NCBI GenBank assembly: GCA_031414805.1
Contig: JANOQJ010000056.1
Coordinates: 1-64,000, forward strand
From: JAAFIW01 sp031414805
GTDB taxonomy: Bacteria; Pseudomonadota; Gammaproteobacteria; Burkholderiales; Burkholderiaceae_C
Direction: 5' to 3'
DNA: 64,000 nt
The position numbers and the translations under genes were made by a program. Shown piece after piece: positions 25,610-33,303 of the stretch (its first letter is position 1; every line of letters begins with the position of its first letter). The notes beneath the pieces are model-generated. The model ran no database searches and was not told the origin of the DNA. It saw only the letters and a list, made by a program, of their open reading frames with translations.

Positions 25610-26385
25610 CGATGACAAACCCCTTGATGCACCCCCTGATCCATCCTGAAGAGCAAGCCGCCCGCCTCCAACTGGCCGCTTGCTACCGCGTGTTCGCCCT
25701 GCTGGGCTGGACCGAGATGATTTACAACCACATCACCGTGCGGCTACCCGAGTCCGTCAGTGGTGTTGACAAACACTTCCTCATCAACCCCTTCGGCCTG
25801 CACTACAGCGAAGTCACCGCCAGCAACCTGGTCAAGATCAATGTGCAGGGCCAAAAGCTCGACAGCGACAACCCCTGGCCCGTGAACCCTGCTGGCTTCA
25901 CGGTGCACGCGGCCATTCACAGCCATCTGCCCGAGGCGCACTGCGTCATGCACACCCACACGACCTCGGGCCTGGCCGTGGCCTGCAGCCAGGCAGCCCT
26001 TAAGCAAAACAACTTTTACTCGGCCCAGCTGCACGACCAGGTGGCCTACCACGACTTTGAAGGCATCACCATCCATGCCGATGAAGCACCGCGACTGCTG
26101 GCCAACATCGGCAACAAACCGCTGGTCATCCTGCGCAACCACGGCCTGCTGGCCTGGGGCGCGACCTTGCCGCTGGCCTTTGTGCGCCTGTGGACCTTGC
26201 AGCGTGCCTGTGACGTGCAGGTGGCCCAAGCCGCGCTCGGCCCCGCGATTGCCGTGCCCGAAGCCCTGGCCCGCAAAACGACGCAGGACGCGCTGCAGTT
26301 CGACGCGAAGTTTGGCTCGGGGCAGGACGTGTTTGACGCGTTGGTGCGGCAGGTCGACAAGCTGGATGCCAGCTACCGCAGCTAG
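25606..26385 (+). CDS. Class II aldolase/adducin family protein
   Basis: A 259-aa protein of the zinc-dependent AraD/FucA-like class II aldolase/adducin family. The metal ligands are in HSHLPEAHCVMHTHTTSG and the later LRNHGLLAWG. It is translationally coupled to hpaI, so it may process a pathway side product. It is not one of the canonical hpa genes and its substrate cannot be told. Confidence 0.85.
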   Translation: MTMTNPLMHPLIHPEEQAARLQLAACYRVFALLGWTEMIYNHITVRLPESVSGVDKHFLINPFGLHYSEVTASNLVKINVQGQKLDSDNPWPVNPAGFTVHAAIHSHLPEAHCVMHTHTTSGLAVACSQAALKQNNFYSAQLHDQVAYHDFEGITIHADEAPRLLANIGNKPLVILRNHGLLAWGATLPLAFVRLWTLQRACDVQVAQAALGPAIAVPEALARKTTQDALQFDAKFGSGQDVFDALVRQVDKLDASYRS

Positions 26386-26439
26386 CCGCAAGGGTGCTGA
26401 CTCACCTGCGTTCGCCCTAAAGAAGCTGTGCTGACTGTC

Positions 26440-26492
26440 CTGAGGTGTCGAAGGAAGTGCTAGCGAGGGCTTCGATACCTCAGCCCGAACGG
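26440..26492. terminator. Inverted repeat between convergent genes
   Basis: CTGAGGTGTCGAAG (26440-26453) pairs with CTTCGATACCTCAG (26470-26483) with one mismatch and a 16-base loop, followed by CCCGAACGG. The sequence is related to the element at 7274. Lying between convergent genes, it may serve as a bidirectional terminator, though no T-run is present. Confidence 0.5.
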
Positions 26493-26517
26493 GAGTTCGC
26501 GAGTAAATCGTTCCGAG

Positions 26518-27369
26518 TCAAGAACCAGGTCGAAACTGCAGGCGCAACTGGGCGCAATAGTCAGTCGGTGGTAACGCGGGTGTGACCCACAGCAGGTCCG
26601 CTACCGCTTCATTTTTGATAGCTGCTTGAGCAGTATCCACAAGGGCTATCAGCACTTTTGACTTGAATTCCGGTGGCAAGTGCAACGGCACGCCCAACTG
26701 GCGGTTCACGTGCGCCGCGCCGGCCAGCAGCAGCACCGTTTGCCCCGGGCGGGCCGCTTGTTGCACGGTGCGGGCCATGGCCACATCGCGGGCAATCTGA
26801 ATGCGCGTCATGCCCGCAACCTGGCTGGCCGGCAGCAACTGGCAATGGCCGTCGACGATGGCCTGGCGTTGGACGGCCAGGGCCGCCGCACTCAGCCGCT
26901 GATCGAGTGCCTCTTCGCGCATGGCCTCGCGCATGTGCGCACGTGGCAGGTTGGCACCCAGCACGGGAACACCGGCTCGCACCGCCGCCATCACCACCGG
27001 GCCATAGCGGGTCCAGGGCCAGGCCTGTGTTTGCCAGTTCAAGGCGGCCTGGACCGCCTCCTCAGTGGCGTCGGGTTTCAATGCTGCCGTACTGGCGGGG
27101 CTTTCGGCCATTTCAAGGGCCAGTGCCGCCAGGGCATTGGCCTGGGTCAGTGCGCGCACCGCTGCCTGAGCCAGACTGGCATGCTCGGGCGCGTCGTGTT
27201 GCTCGCCCAATAGCACCGCTTGCGTGGGCAGTAGCTTCAGCACTTGCTCGCCGGAGGACTTCAGTGGCGCCATCGGTGCACACGCGACCAGCGTCATCAC
27301 TAGACCGGCCAACAACCCACTGCAACCAAAAGACAAAACCCTGTGCAAACCGGTAGGCGCGTTGTCCAT
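26518..27369 (-). CDS. ChaN-like haem-binding lipoprotein
   Basis: Predicted outer-membrane or periplasmic lipoprotein of the ChaN family (iron/haem-related). Lipobox LVACAPM near residue 30; VLLGEQHDAPEHASLAQ and LALEMAESPAST near the start; the C-terminal LLLAGAAHVNRQLGVPLHL supplies conserved His. Near the C-terminus an interspersed repeat (26599-26670) is read in frame as KVLIALVDTAQAAIKNEAV. It follows the BLUF gene by 6 bp and is probably cotranscribed with it. Confidence 0.85.
   Translation of the reverse strand: MDNAPTGLHRVLSFGCSGLLAGLVMTLVACAPMAPLKSSGEQVLKLLPTQAVLLGEQHDAPEHASLAQAAVRALTQANALAALALEMAESPASTAALKPDATEEAVQAALNWQTQAWPWTRYGPVVMAAVRAGVPVLGANLPRAHMREAMREEALDQRLSAAALAVQRQAIVDGHCQLLPASQVAGMTRIQIARDVAMARTVQQAARPGQTVLLLAGAAHVNRQLGVPLHLPPEFKSKVLIALVDTAQAAIKNEAVADLLWVTPALPPTDYCAQLRLQFRPGS
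26599..26670. repeat. Interspersed repeat copy 7, inside the chaN-like gene
   Basis: GCTACCGCTTCATTTTTGAT, then AGCTGCTTGAGCAGTATCCA and CAAGGGCTATCAGCACTTTT, GACTTGAATT. Core identical to consensus; in frame within the C-terminal part of the lipoprotein. Confidence 0.93.
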
Positions 27370-27375
27370 CGCCGC

Positions 27376-27792
27376 TCAGCTTAACCAGCGGGTGTTGGCT
27401 TGCAATTCGCTGAAAAACTCGCGCAGCGCGAGCGGGCTCATGCCGTAAGGGTCAAATTCGGCACCCGGGCTGTACTTCAGGAACAAGGCCTGATTTTCAG
27501 CAATGGAAGACACCAGTCCCATGCTCCAAACGCCAAACTCGCGCTTATGGATCTCTACGAAATCCAGAATCGCCGGGTCGGTGTGGCGGCTGTCCAGCAA
27601 GATGCGGTGATACAGGGTGTTGACCGCGGCACGCTCACCCTCCAGACACTGCAAAAAGATGCCGTTTGACAAGCACAGCGCACCCGTTACGCCAATGGAA
27701 CGGTTGTTGCGGCGGGAGCTGTCCAGAATGTCTTTGACATCCATGGGGCCGACATTTTTCGTGCGGCTGGCATAAATAAGGCGTATCAACAT
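27376..27792 (-). CDS. BLUF-domain blue-light sensor
   Basis: A single-domain FAD photoreceptor of 138 aa. All key BLUF residues are present: Tyr7, Asn30, Gln48, Trp89 and Met91 (LIRLIYASR, RRNNRSIG, GIFLQCLEGE, VWSMGLV). A C-terminal helical cap follows. The ATG at 27792 is preferred because it begins at the canonical MLIRLIYASR; an upstream extension reads through the fasciclin terminator. With no fused output domain, it must act by protein-protein contact. Its only co-transcribed neighbour is the ChaN-like gene. Confidence 0.94.
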   Translation of the reverse strand: MLIRLIYASRTKNVGPMDVKDILDSSRRNNRSIGVTGALCLSNGIFLQCLEGERAAVNTLYHRILLDSRHTDPAILDFVEIHKREFGVWSMGLVSSIAENQALFLKYSPGAEFDPYGMSPLALREFFSELQANTRWLS

Positions 27793-27803
27793 CAGAAAAA
27801 TCC

Positions 27804-27843
27804 TAAAAAAAACGGCAAGGTGGTTGATACCACCCTGCCGTTT
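27804..27843 (-). terminator. Intrinsic terminator after the fasciclin-domain gene
   Basis: On the minus strand AACGGCAGGGTGG pairs with CCACCTTGCCGTT around a short loop, followed by a run of Ts. It lies 45 bp after the fasciclin gene stop and just before the BLUF gene. Confidence 0.9.
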
Positions 27844-27887
27844 GGCTGGACGAGCGCAGGGCCAACAGCCCATGCGATCACTGGGGA

Positions 27888-28343
27888 TTACTTCGGCATG
27901 ATGACCGTGTCGATCGCGTGGATCACGCCGTTGTCGGCGGCCACATCGGCTGCGATCACTTTGGCACCGTTGACGGTCACGCCGCCAGCTGTAGCCAGGG
28001 TGATGTCAGAGCCTTGCACGGTTTTGACCATGCCGGCTTTCACGTCCTTGGCCATTACCTTGCCTGGCACCACGTGGTAGGTCAACACGGCAGTCAGCTT
28101 GGCTTTGTCTTTCAACAGGGCGTCCAGATCAGCCTTGGGGATTTTTGCGAATGCTTCGTCGGTCGGTGCGAACACGGTGAAGGGGCCTTTGCCTTTCAGG
28201 GTGTCGACCAGACCTGCGGCTTGCAGGGCGGTGGCCAGGGTTTTGAAGTTGCCAGCGCCGACGGCGGTGTCAACGATGTCTTTTGCAAATGCGGAACCGG
28301 CTACGCCCACTGCCAGGGCCATTGCGATGATTGACTTTTTCAT
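27888..28343 (-). CDS. Secreted fasciclin (FAS1) domain protein
   Basis: A 151-aa exported protein: signal peptide ending AGSAFA, then one FAS1 domain with the H1 block FKTLATALQAAGL, GPFTVFAPTDEAFAKIP, YHVVPGKV and the final ADNGVIHAIDTVIMPK. Such proteins are thought to mediate adhesion or surface association. It has its own terminator and is likely monocistronic. The 149 bp upstream (28344-28492) is AT-rich, holds small hairpins and no gene, and should contain its promoter. Confidence 0.94.
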   Translation of the reverse strand: MKKSIIAMALAVGVAGSAFAKDIVDTAVGAGNFKTLATALQAAGLVDTLKGKGPFTVFAPTDEAFAKIPKADLDALLKDKAKLTAVLTYHVVPGKVMAKDVKAGMVKTVQGSDITLATAGGVTVNGAKVIAADVAADNGVIHAIDTVIMPK

Positions 28344-28492
28344 GAGAACTCCGAAGGTAGTTGAACAAAAACTGCCCGCCTCTCCGGCGATGCAGGCTGC
28401 ATTCTATACCAATGAGTACACTTAAAAACCATGTGGTAATTTGTAAGACCCTAAAGTCTTATGTATCAGTAGAAACCCTAGTATTTCTTGGG

Positions 28493-28774
28493 TTAATGCA
28501 CCAGTATCGGGTTTTGCGCCATCTGGGCGTAGCCGTCCAGCGTGTCTTCCACTTCTTCTTGCGTAGGCGTTTTCAGCTGCCAGGCGGTGATTTGCTGCTG
28601 AAAGAGTTCGGCCCACGAGCCATCAAGGTAGACCTCTTTGTTGGAACGTTTGTCAACAATTTCAAAGCCGTGGCGGGCCAGGGCGGGCACATCAGGGCGG
28701 CTGGGGTCACTCAAGGGTTCGCCCGCCTGCAGGTGGACCACCACAAACGACTCCGAGTCATACAGCATTTGCAT
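28493..28774 (-). CDS. DUF3567 family protein
   Basis: A roughly 93-residue cytoplasmic protein of the DUF3567 family restricted to Betaproteobacteria. MQMLYDSESFVVVHL at the start and GFEIVDKRSNKEVYLDGSWAELFQ are the conserved blocks. The ATG at 28774 reproduces the family start; the longer frame adds an unrelated polar stretch. Function unknown. Confidence 0.88.
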   Translation of the reverse strand: MQMLYDSESFVVVHLQAGEPLSDPSRPDVPALARHGFEIVDKRSNKEVYLDGSWAELFQQQITAWQLKTPTQEEVEDTLDGYAQMAQNPILVH

Positions 28775-28882
28775 GGGATGGCTTTCTTTCTGGGTTGTTG
28801 GGGGAGTGGGGCGATCAGTGGACATATGTTTATTAGCTAGCAACGTACGGGCCAGTTTCAAGGTGCACACGCAATGAAGGCA

Positions 28883-29950
28883 CTAGGGTACATCCGTAGC
28901 CCGCCACTGCTGATCCAAAAAATCGCCGTTTGGCCATTCGGTGCGCCAGCGCACCGGCAAGTACTGCCATTCGGGCGCCAGCCAGACTTGAATGCTTGCA
29001 TCGTAGTCGCCCAGGGGCAGGCGACGCAGTTTGAGGGTTTTGCGCATACCGCCAGGCAGATCCAGCGGCTGCACGCCATCCACTTCAAACACCCAGTTGC
29101 CCGCCTCTCGGGTGGTGGCGGTGGGCAGCGTGATCTGGCTGGCCACCGGGTAGCCACTCGGGTTGGCCGCCACCACGCTGGCCAGTTGTAGCCACACGCT
29201 CAGCGCGTCCTGCATGCCGGTTTGCCAGGCCGCGTCGGGCGTGTTGGCGCTGAAACGAACGCGTGCCTGGTCGGGCTCGAAATGGGCAGCCTGTTCGCTG
29301 CGGGTCTTGTCGGCATAGCGCTCGGGCTGCAAGCCGCCAGCCACCACGCGGCCTGCGCTGGTTTGACTTCGCCGGGCGGCTGCCAACCCATCGCCTGTGG
29401 CCTGCACACTCATACGGGCCTGGTACTGACTGCCGTCGTGCTGCCACATCAGCTGCGCCTGGCCCCGCCAAATTTGCTGGCGGGTCTGGCCCTGCGTGTC
29501 GTACAGCAGGCGGGTAGAGCCGGGTAGTTGCGCGGCCAGGTCATTGGCTGGGGTGCTTGCTGCGGTGAGGGTTGGGACTGGTGCGCTGGCGGCTTGTTCA
29601 GGTGCTGGCACTGTCGCCCTTGGCGACCCAAGGGGTTCTGGCTTTTTGACCGCTACTATATTGATAGCTGCTTGAGCAGTATCTAAAAGGGCTGGTGGCC
29701 GATTTGGCTTAAAAGCAGGTAAAACAGCTGCGTCAACGGGTTTTGCAGGCACCTGCGGCAACGGCGCGGGCCACGCGGGCCGCAGCGTGCCCTGAAGCGC
29801 AGGCAGCGCGGCCGGCGCGTGAGACACATGGGTCAGTGGCAGCTGTGTGGCCAACCAGCCATGCACCAGCCCCACCGCCACCACCAAGCCCGCCATACCG
29901 CGCCAACCCGCCAGGCCAAGCCAGCGCGGAGAGGGCCCAGCCACTTTCAC
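28883..29950 (-). CDS. DUF3108 domain protein, envelope-associated
   Basis: A 355-aa protein with an N-terminal membrane anchor or signal (about 12-33), a Pro/Ala-rich linker (about 60-150), and a C-terminal DUF3108 beta domain (STRLLYDTQGQTRQQIWRG onward). In the linker an interspersed repeat (29651-29717) is translated in frame as PPALLDTAQAAINIVAVKK. Its start overlaps the IclR-type gene stop by four bases. Confidence 0.82.
   Translation of the reverse strand: MKVAGPSPRWLGLAGWRGMAGLVVAVGLVHGWLATQLPLTHVSHAPAALPALQGTLRPAWPAPLPQVPAKPVDAAVLPAFKPNRPPALLDTAQAAINIVAVKKPEPLGSPRATVPAPEQAASAPVPTLTAASTPANDLAAQLPGSTRLLYDTQGQTRQQIWRGQAQLMWQHDGSQYQARMSVQATGDGLAAARRSQTSAGRVVAGGLQPERYADKTRSEQAAHFEPDQARVRFSANTPDAAWQTGMQDALSVWLQLASVVAANPSGYPVASQITLPTATTREAGNWVFEVDGVQPLDLPGGMRKTLKLRRLPLGDYDASIQVWLAPEWQYLPVRWRTEWPNGDFLDQQWRATDVP
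29651..29717. repeat. Interspersed repeat copy 8, inside the DUF3108 gene
   Basis: CGCTACTATATTGATAGCTG, then CTTGAGCAGTATCTAAAAGG and GCTGGTGGCCGATTTGGCTT. Near-consensus over its full length, in frame in the proline-rich linker and read in the same frame as copies 5 and 7. Confidence 0.93.
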
Positions 29951-30771
29951 CTCACATGCCCCAAGTCAGCCGAGAGCTGCTGCGCCGCTTGCGCCAGGGG
30001 GCCATGCACTGCGCCGTTCCATTCCGCGTCAAAGGTCGCCGCCGACCCGAGCGCTACCAGACCCAGCGCCATGTGGCCATCGGCATCGAATACCGGCACG
30101 CAAAACCCCACGACGCCAGGCAGCAGCGTGTCGATCACCCGCGCTGCACCCCGCTCGCGCACTTCGCGCAGTAGCGCGTCGGCCTGGGTGCGCGTGGTGG
30201 GCAGATCGCTGCGCACCGCATCACGCTGTGCCAGCAGTTTGGCCTGAGCCAACTCACGTTCCAGCAGCTTGGCCATGGATTCATACGGCCGATGCGCGGC
30301 AAAACAGCGCCCGGTGGCCGACGAGAGCAGCGGCATCACATCGCCCAGGCGCAGGTTGACGGTAATGGCTTGGGGCGACTCCTCCCAATGCACGATGGTC
30401 GGCCCGTGGTTGCCCCACACCGCCAGCGCCAGCGTGTGGCCAATCGGCGCAATCAATTGCGCCACGCGCTCGCGGGCCAGCTTCACCGCGTCCAGCCGCG
30501 AGAGGCTGGCCAGCCCCAGGCGCAACGCCGCAGGCCCCAGGTCGTAGCGGGTGGTGGCCGGGTCTTGCACCACCAGGCCGAGACGCTGAAAACTCACCAG
30601 GTAGCGATGCGCTTTGGCGGCGCTCATCTGGGCCGCTGCAGCCAGGTCGCGCAGCATGATGGCGCCGGGCGCTTGGGCCAGCACCTCCAGCAGCGCAAAG
30701 CCGACTTCAACCGATTGAATGCCTGCGCGGGCAAGGCCGTGGGACACTGTCTTATCCAATGCAACACCCAC
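29947..30771 (-). CDS. IclR-family transcriptional regulator
   Basis: A 274-aa regulator with an N-terminal winged helix (GFALLEVLAQAPGAIMLRDL, then SAAKAHRYLVSFQRLGLV) and a C-terminal IclR effector domain (VIDTLLPGVVGFCVPVFD). A GTG start at 30771 is chosen; later starts are possible. It is divergent from the FAH-family hydrolase gene and likely controls it from the shared 75-bp intergenic region. Confidence 0.9.
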   Translation of the reverse strand: MGVALDKTVSHGLARAGIQSVEVGFALLEVLAQAPGAIMLRDLAAAAQMSAAKAHRYLVSFQRLGLVVQDPATTRYDLGPAALRLGLASLSRLDAVKLARERVAQLIAPIGHTLALAVWGNHGPTIVHWEESPQAITVNLRLGDVMPLLSSATGRCFAAHRPYESMAKLLERELAQAKLLAQRDAVRSDLPTTRTQADALLREVRERGAARVIDTLLPGVVGFCVPVFDADGHMALGLVALGSAATFDAEWNGAVHGPLAQAAQQLSADLGHVR

Positions 30772-30777
30772 GACTAA

Positions 30778-30796
30778 AATTTCGATTAGTTAAATT
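30778..30796. promoter_or_regulatory. Small AT-rich palindrome in the IclR/FAH intergenic region
   Basis: AATTT and AAATT flank a short centre within an AT-rich stretch between the two divergent genes, a position and composition expected of an IclR-type operator. The support is weak. Confidence 0.3.
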
Positions 30797-30846
30797 CATT
30801 TCACTATGCGTAATTTCAAGCGCTCAGCCCAACCGGAGAACAACCC

Positions 30847-31878
30847 ATGAAACTGGCAACCTACAAAGACGGCTCGCGTGATGGCCAATTGGTGGTCGTC
30901 TCACGTGATTTAAGCCAGGCTCATTATGCGACTGGCATTGCCGACACCTTGCAGCAAGTACTGGACGACTGGGGTTTCATGTCGCCCCAATTGCAGGATT
31001 TGTACGACGCGCTGAATCGCGCTGGCGACGGCGCTTCCAGTGGCCGCAAAAGCGCCCACCCATTCCCGTTTGACCCCGCCCAGTGCATGGCACCCTTGCC
31101 CCGCGCTTACCAGTGGGCCGACGGCTCTGCCTTCATCAACCACGTGGAGCTGGTGCGCCTGGCGCGCAACAGCGAAGTGCCCGCGAATTACTACACCGAG
31201 CCGCTGATGTACCAGGGCGGCAGCGACGACTTTTTGGGCCCACGCGACGATTCGCCCGTGCCCTCGGAAGCGTTCGGCATCGACTTTGAAGCCGAGGTGG
31301 CCGTGGTCACTGGCGACGTGCCCATGGGCAGCACACCCGACCAGGCGCTGGACGGCATTCGCCTGGTGATGCTGGCCAACGACTGGAGCCTGCGCCACCT
31401 GATTCCCGACGAACTGGCCAAGGGTTTCGGCTTCTTCCAGAGCAAACCCGCCACTGCCTTCAGCCCCGTGGCCGTCACCCTGGACGAGCTGGGCGACAGC
31501 TGGAACAAAGGCCGCCTGCACCTGACCATTCAAAGCCAGTGGAACGGCCGCACCGTGGGCCGCTGCGACGCCGGAGGTGAGATGACCTTTCACTTCGGCC
31601 AACTCATTGCCCACATCTGCAAAACTCGCAACGTGCGCTCGGGTTCCATCGTGGGCAGCGGTACGGTCAGCAACCGCGCGACGGAAGTCGATGGCAAAAA
31701 GGAATGGACGAAGGGCTACAGCTGCATCGCCGAAAAACGCGCGATCGAGACCATACAAGACGGCAAACCGGCGACCGACTACATGAAGTTCGGTGACACG
31801 ATCCGCATCGAGATGAAGGGCAAGGACGGCGGGAGCATGTTTGGGGCGATAGACCAAACGGTGGTCAAGCGGCCGTGA
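30847..31878 (+). CDS. Fumarylacetoacetate hydrolase family protein
   Basis: A 343-aa FAH-family enzyme. FGIDFEAEVAVVTGDVP carries the metal-binding acids, MLANDWSLRHLIP the Asp region, and GSGTVSNRATEVDG and YMKFGDTIRIEMKG the C-terminal FAH blocks. The full-length form resembles fumarylacetoacetase-like proteins linked to aromatic or tyrosine degradation, rather than the short HpaG halves. CCGGAG lies upstream of the ATG. Its last 129 bp are duplicated at 33061-33189. Confidence 0.9.
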   Translation: MKLATYKDGSRDGQLVVVSRDLSQAHYATGIADTLQQVLDDWGFMSPQLQDLYDALNRAGDGASSGRKSAHPFPFDPAQCMAPLPRAYQWADGSAFINHVELVRLARNSEVPANYYTEPLMYQGGSDDFLGPRDDSPVPSEAFGIDFEAEVAVVTGDVPMGSTPDQALDGIRLVMLANDWSLRHLIPDELAKGFGFFQSKPATAFSPVAVTLDELGDSWNKGRLHLTIQSQWNGRTVGRCDAGGEMTFHFGQLIAHICKTRNVRSGSIVGSGTVSNRATEVDGKKEWTKGYSCIAEKRAIETIQDGKPATDYMKFGDTIRIEMKGKDGGSMFGAIDQTVVKRP

Positions 31879-31946
31879 GCGGAAAGCGGCAGAGGCTACG
31901 TGTGCATGACGGATTGCAGCCCGGCAGGGCAAAGCGTTGACCCTCG

Positions 31947-32010
31947 AGCCAAATAGGCCTTCAGCCCTATTGGAAACTGCTCAAGCAGCTACAAAATATA
32001 TAGCATTTTC
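31947..32010. repeat. Interspersed repeat copy 9
   Basis: CCAAATAGGCCTTCAGCCCT, then ATTGGAAACTGCTCAAGCAG and CTACAAAATATATAGCATTT. Intergenic, about 70 bp after the FAH-family gene. The 176-bp gap 31879-32054 holds nothing else recognised. Confidence 0.9.
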
Positions 32011-32054
32011 AGGTACTGGGACAACGCAACAAAAGCATCGCTCCTGCGATGCAA

Positions 32055-32564
32055 TCACGGTGATTCCGTATACATCGTTGCTCTGACCTGGAAGTGGGGA
32101 ATCTCAGCCCATCGTTTGCGTTGACTGGCAGTTGATTCGTCACTGCTCATGGTGATTTCAAAGCGTTGTCCGCGCCACACATAAAAACCGGTTCTGGTTT
32201 GCGCCTTAGGCGATTTGGGGATCGATTCCCAGCCGCAACACAAGAAGCGTAGCGGCGGCATGTGCGCGCTCTTGACAAAGTAGGCCTCAATGGCCGCAGC
32301 ATCAGCACCCGCCATGCGGTATCTAGCCACGAGCGCAGGTGTGCCGTACTGGCGAATTTTTTCGCAGCTGACAAATTCCAGCTTGGGCGGCTTTTTGCGC
32401 AGCTGAGCCAGAAAGTCTGTGCACGCGATGTCGGCGACCCCTGGTACTGCCTCGCCGGGTTTTTGCGTTGTATCTGTTTTCGCATCAGCCCCAGCCACGA
32501 ACGCCAACAGCAAAACACTGGCAGCCAAAACGCGCAGTGCACCTGCGTTTTTTGCAGCGTTCAC
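32055..32564 (-). CDS. Secreted protein with CCGWE motif, possible immunity protein
   Basis: A 169-aa exported protein: GTG start, signal peptide ending VAGADA, mature part with paired cysteines (IACTDF, FVSCEKIRQYG, RFLCCGWES). The RYRMAGADAAAIEAYFVK and LRFLCCGWE segments resemble the DUF4952 type, whose function is unknown. Its GTG overlaps the stop of the YkuD-like gene upstream (GTGA at 32561-32564), so the two are translated together. A periplasmic inhibitor of that protein is an attractive but unproven role. Confidence 0.65.
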   Translation of the reverse strand: MNAAKNAGALRVLAASVLLLAFVAGADAKTDTTQKPGEAVPGVADIACTDFLAQLRKKPPKLEFVSCEKIRQYGTPALVARYRMAGADAAAIEAYFVKSAHMPPLRFLCCGWESIPKSPKAQTRTGFYVWRGQRFEITMSSDESTASQRKRWAEIPHFQVRATMYTESP

Positions 32565-33226
32565 TTGGCTCTTTCAGGCTTGCCCGTGACCACGAGCGTT
32601 CCCACGTATTTGCCATCAGGTGATCGGTGGCTGACCAATTCTTGGCAGATAGAAGCCCAGGCGTTCAGGTCCACCACGGTGACACAGCCTTCGGAAACGT
32701 TACCGACATGCACGTAGCGGCTGTTGTCGCCGTATTGAATTGGAAACCAGACTTGATCATGTTTGAGTCGATCAGCTACAGCGCGATAAAAGCGGGTCAT
32801 GTTGCCAGCGTGCGGTACGTCGGGGACCATGATTTTGTATGAGCCCGCCGGCAATGGAAAGAATTGGACGCCCCACACGGTGTTCATGGTTACTTGCGCT
32901 GTGGTGGCTCCGACCTTCAAGTTTGCAAATTGTTGATCCAGTTTTTCACCGCGCCGCGCGACCGATACCCATCCCTCCTGGTATTTTCCGTAGGTGACAG
33001 TCACTACCGCAGCTGCGATTTTGGGTGCTGCTGTGCCGAGATAAATTTTGGCATTGGCCTCATATAAGACGGCAAACCGGCGACCGACTACATGAAGTTT
33101 GGTGACACGATCCGCATCGAGATGAAGGGCAAGGACGGCGGGAGCCTGTTTGGGGCGATTGAGCAAACGGTCGTCAAACGCCCCTGAGCAGACGTTCATG
33201 ACACAAAAGTCGGGAATTTCAGTCAA
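32561..33226 (-). CDS. YkuD/Tlde1-like L,D-transpeptidase-type protein with chimeric N-terminus
   Basis: The C-terminal half has RYVHVGNVSEGCVTV, matching the H-x-G-x2-S-x-G-C pattern of L,D-transpeptidase-like catalytic sites (peptidoglycan-acting, including DUF2778/Tlde1 toxins). VWFPIQYGDN and GKYVGTLVVTG flank it. Roughly the first 55 residues are simply the antisense of the duplicated FAH 3' end (33061-33189), so the genuine gene has probably lost its own start and signal peptide; it may start at a GTG near 33000 or be a remnant. Cotranscribed with the CCGWE protein. Confidence 0.5.
   Translation of the reverse strand: MTEIPDFCVMNVCSGAFDDRLLNRPKQAPAVLALHLDADRVTKLHVVGRRFAVLYEANAKIYLGTAAPKIAAAVVTVTYGKYQEGWVSVARRGEKLDQQFANLKVGATTAQVTMNTVWGVQFFPLPAGSYKIMVPDVPHAGNMTRFYRAVADRLKHDQVWFPIQYGDNSRYVHVGNVSEGCVTVVDLNAWASICQELVSHRSPDGKYVGTLVVTGKPERAK
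33061..33189 (+). pseudogene. Duplicated 3' fragment of the FAH-family gene
   Basis: 129 bp align without gaps to 31752-31880 with about nine differences, running through the stop codon (TGAGC). In the frame of the parent the second codon is TAA where the parent has CAA, so it is not expressed as such. Several differences are third-position or conservative, which suggests it came from a related gene and not a recent exact copy. Confidence 0.93.
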
Positions 33227-33284
33227 ATAGGCCTGCAGCCCTTGTGGAAATTGCTCAAGCAGCTATCAAATAAGTAGCATTTGA
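33222..33284. repeat. Interspersed repeat copy 10
   Basis: GTCAAATAGGCCTGCAGCCC, then TTGTGGAAATTGCTCAAGCA and GCTATCAAATAAGTAGCATT. Intergenic, following the FAH fragment as copy 9 follows the full gene. Confidence 0.9.
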
Positions 33285-33303
33285 TGCAAATCCACTCTGC
33301 AGG

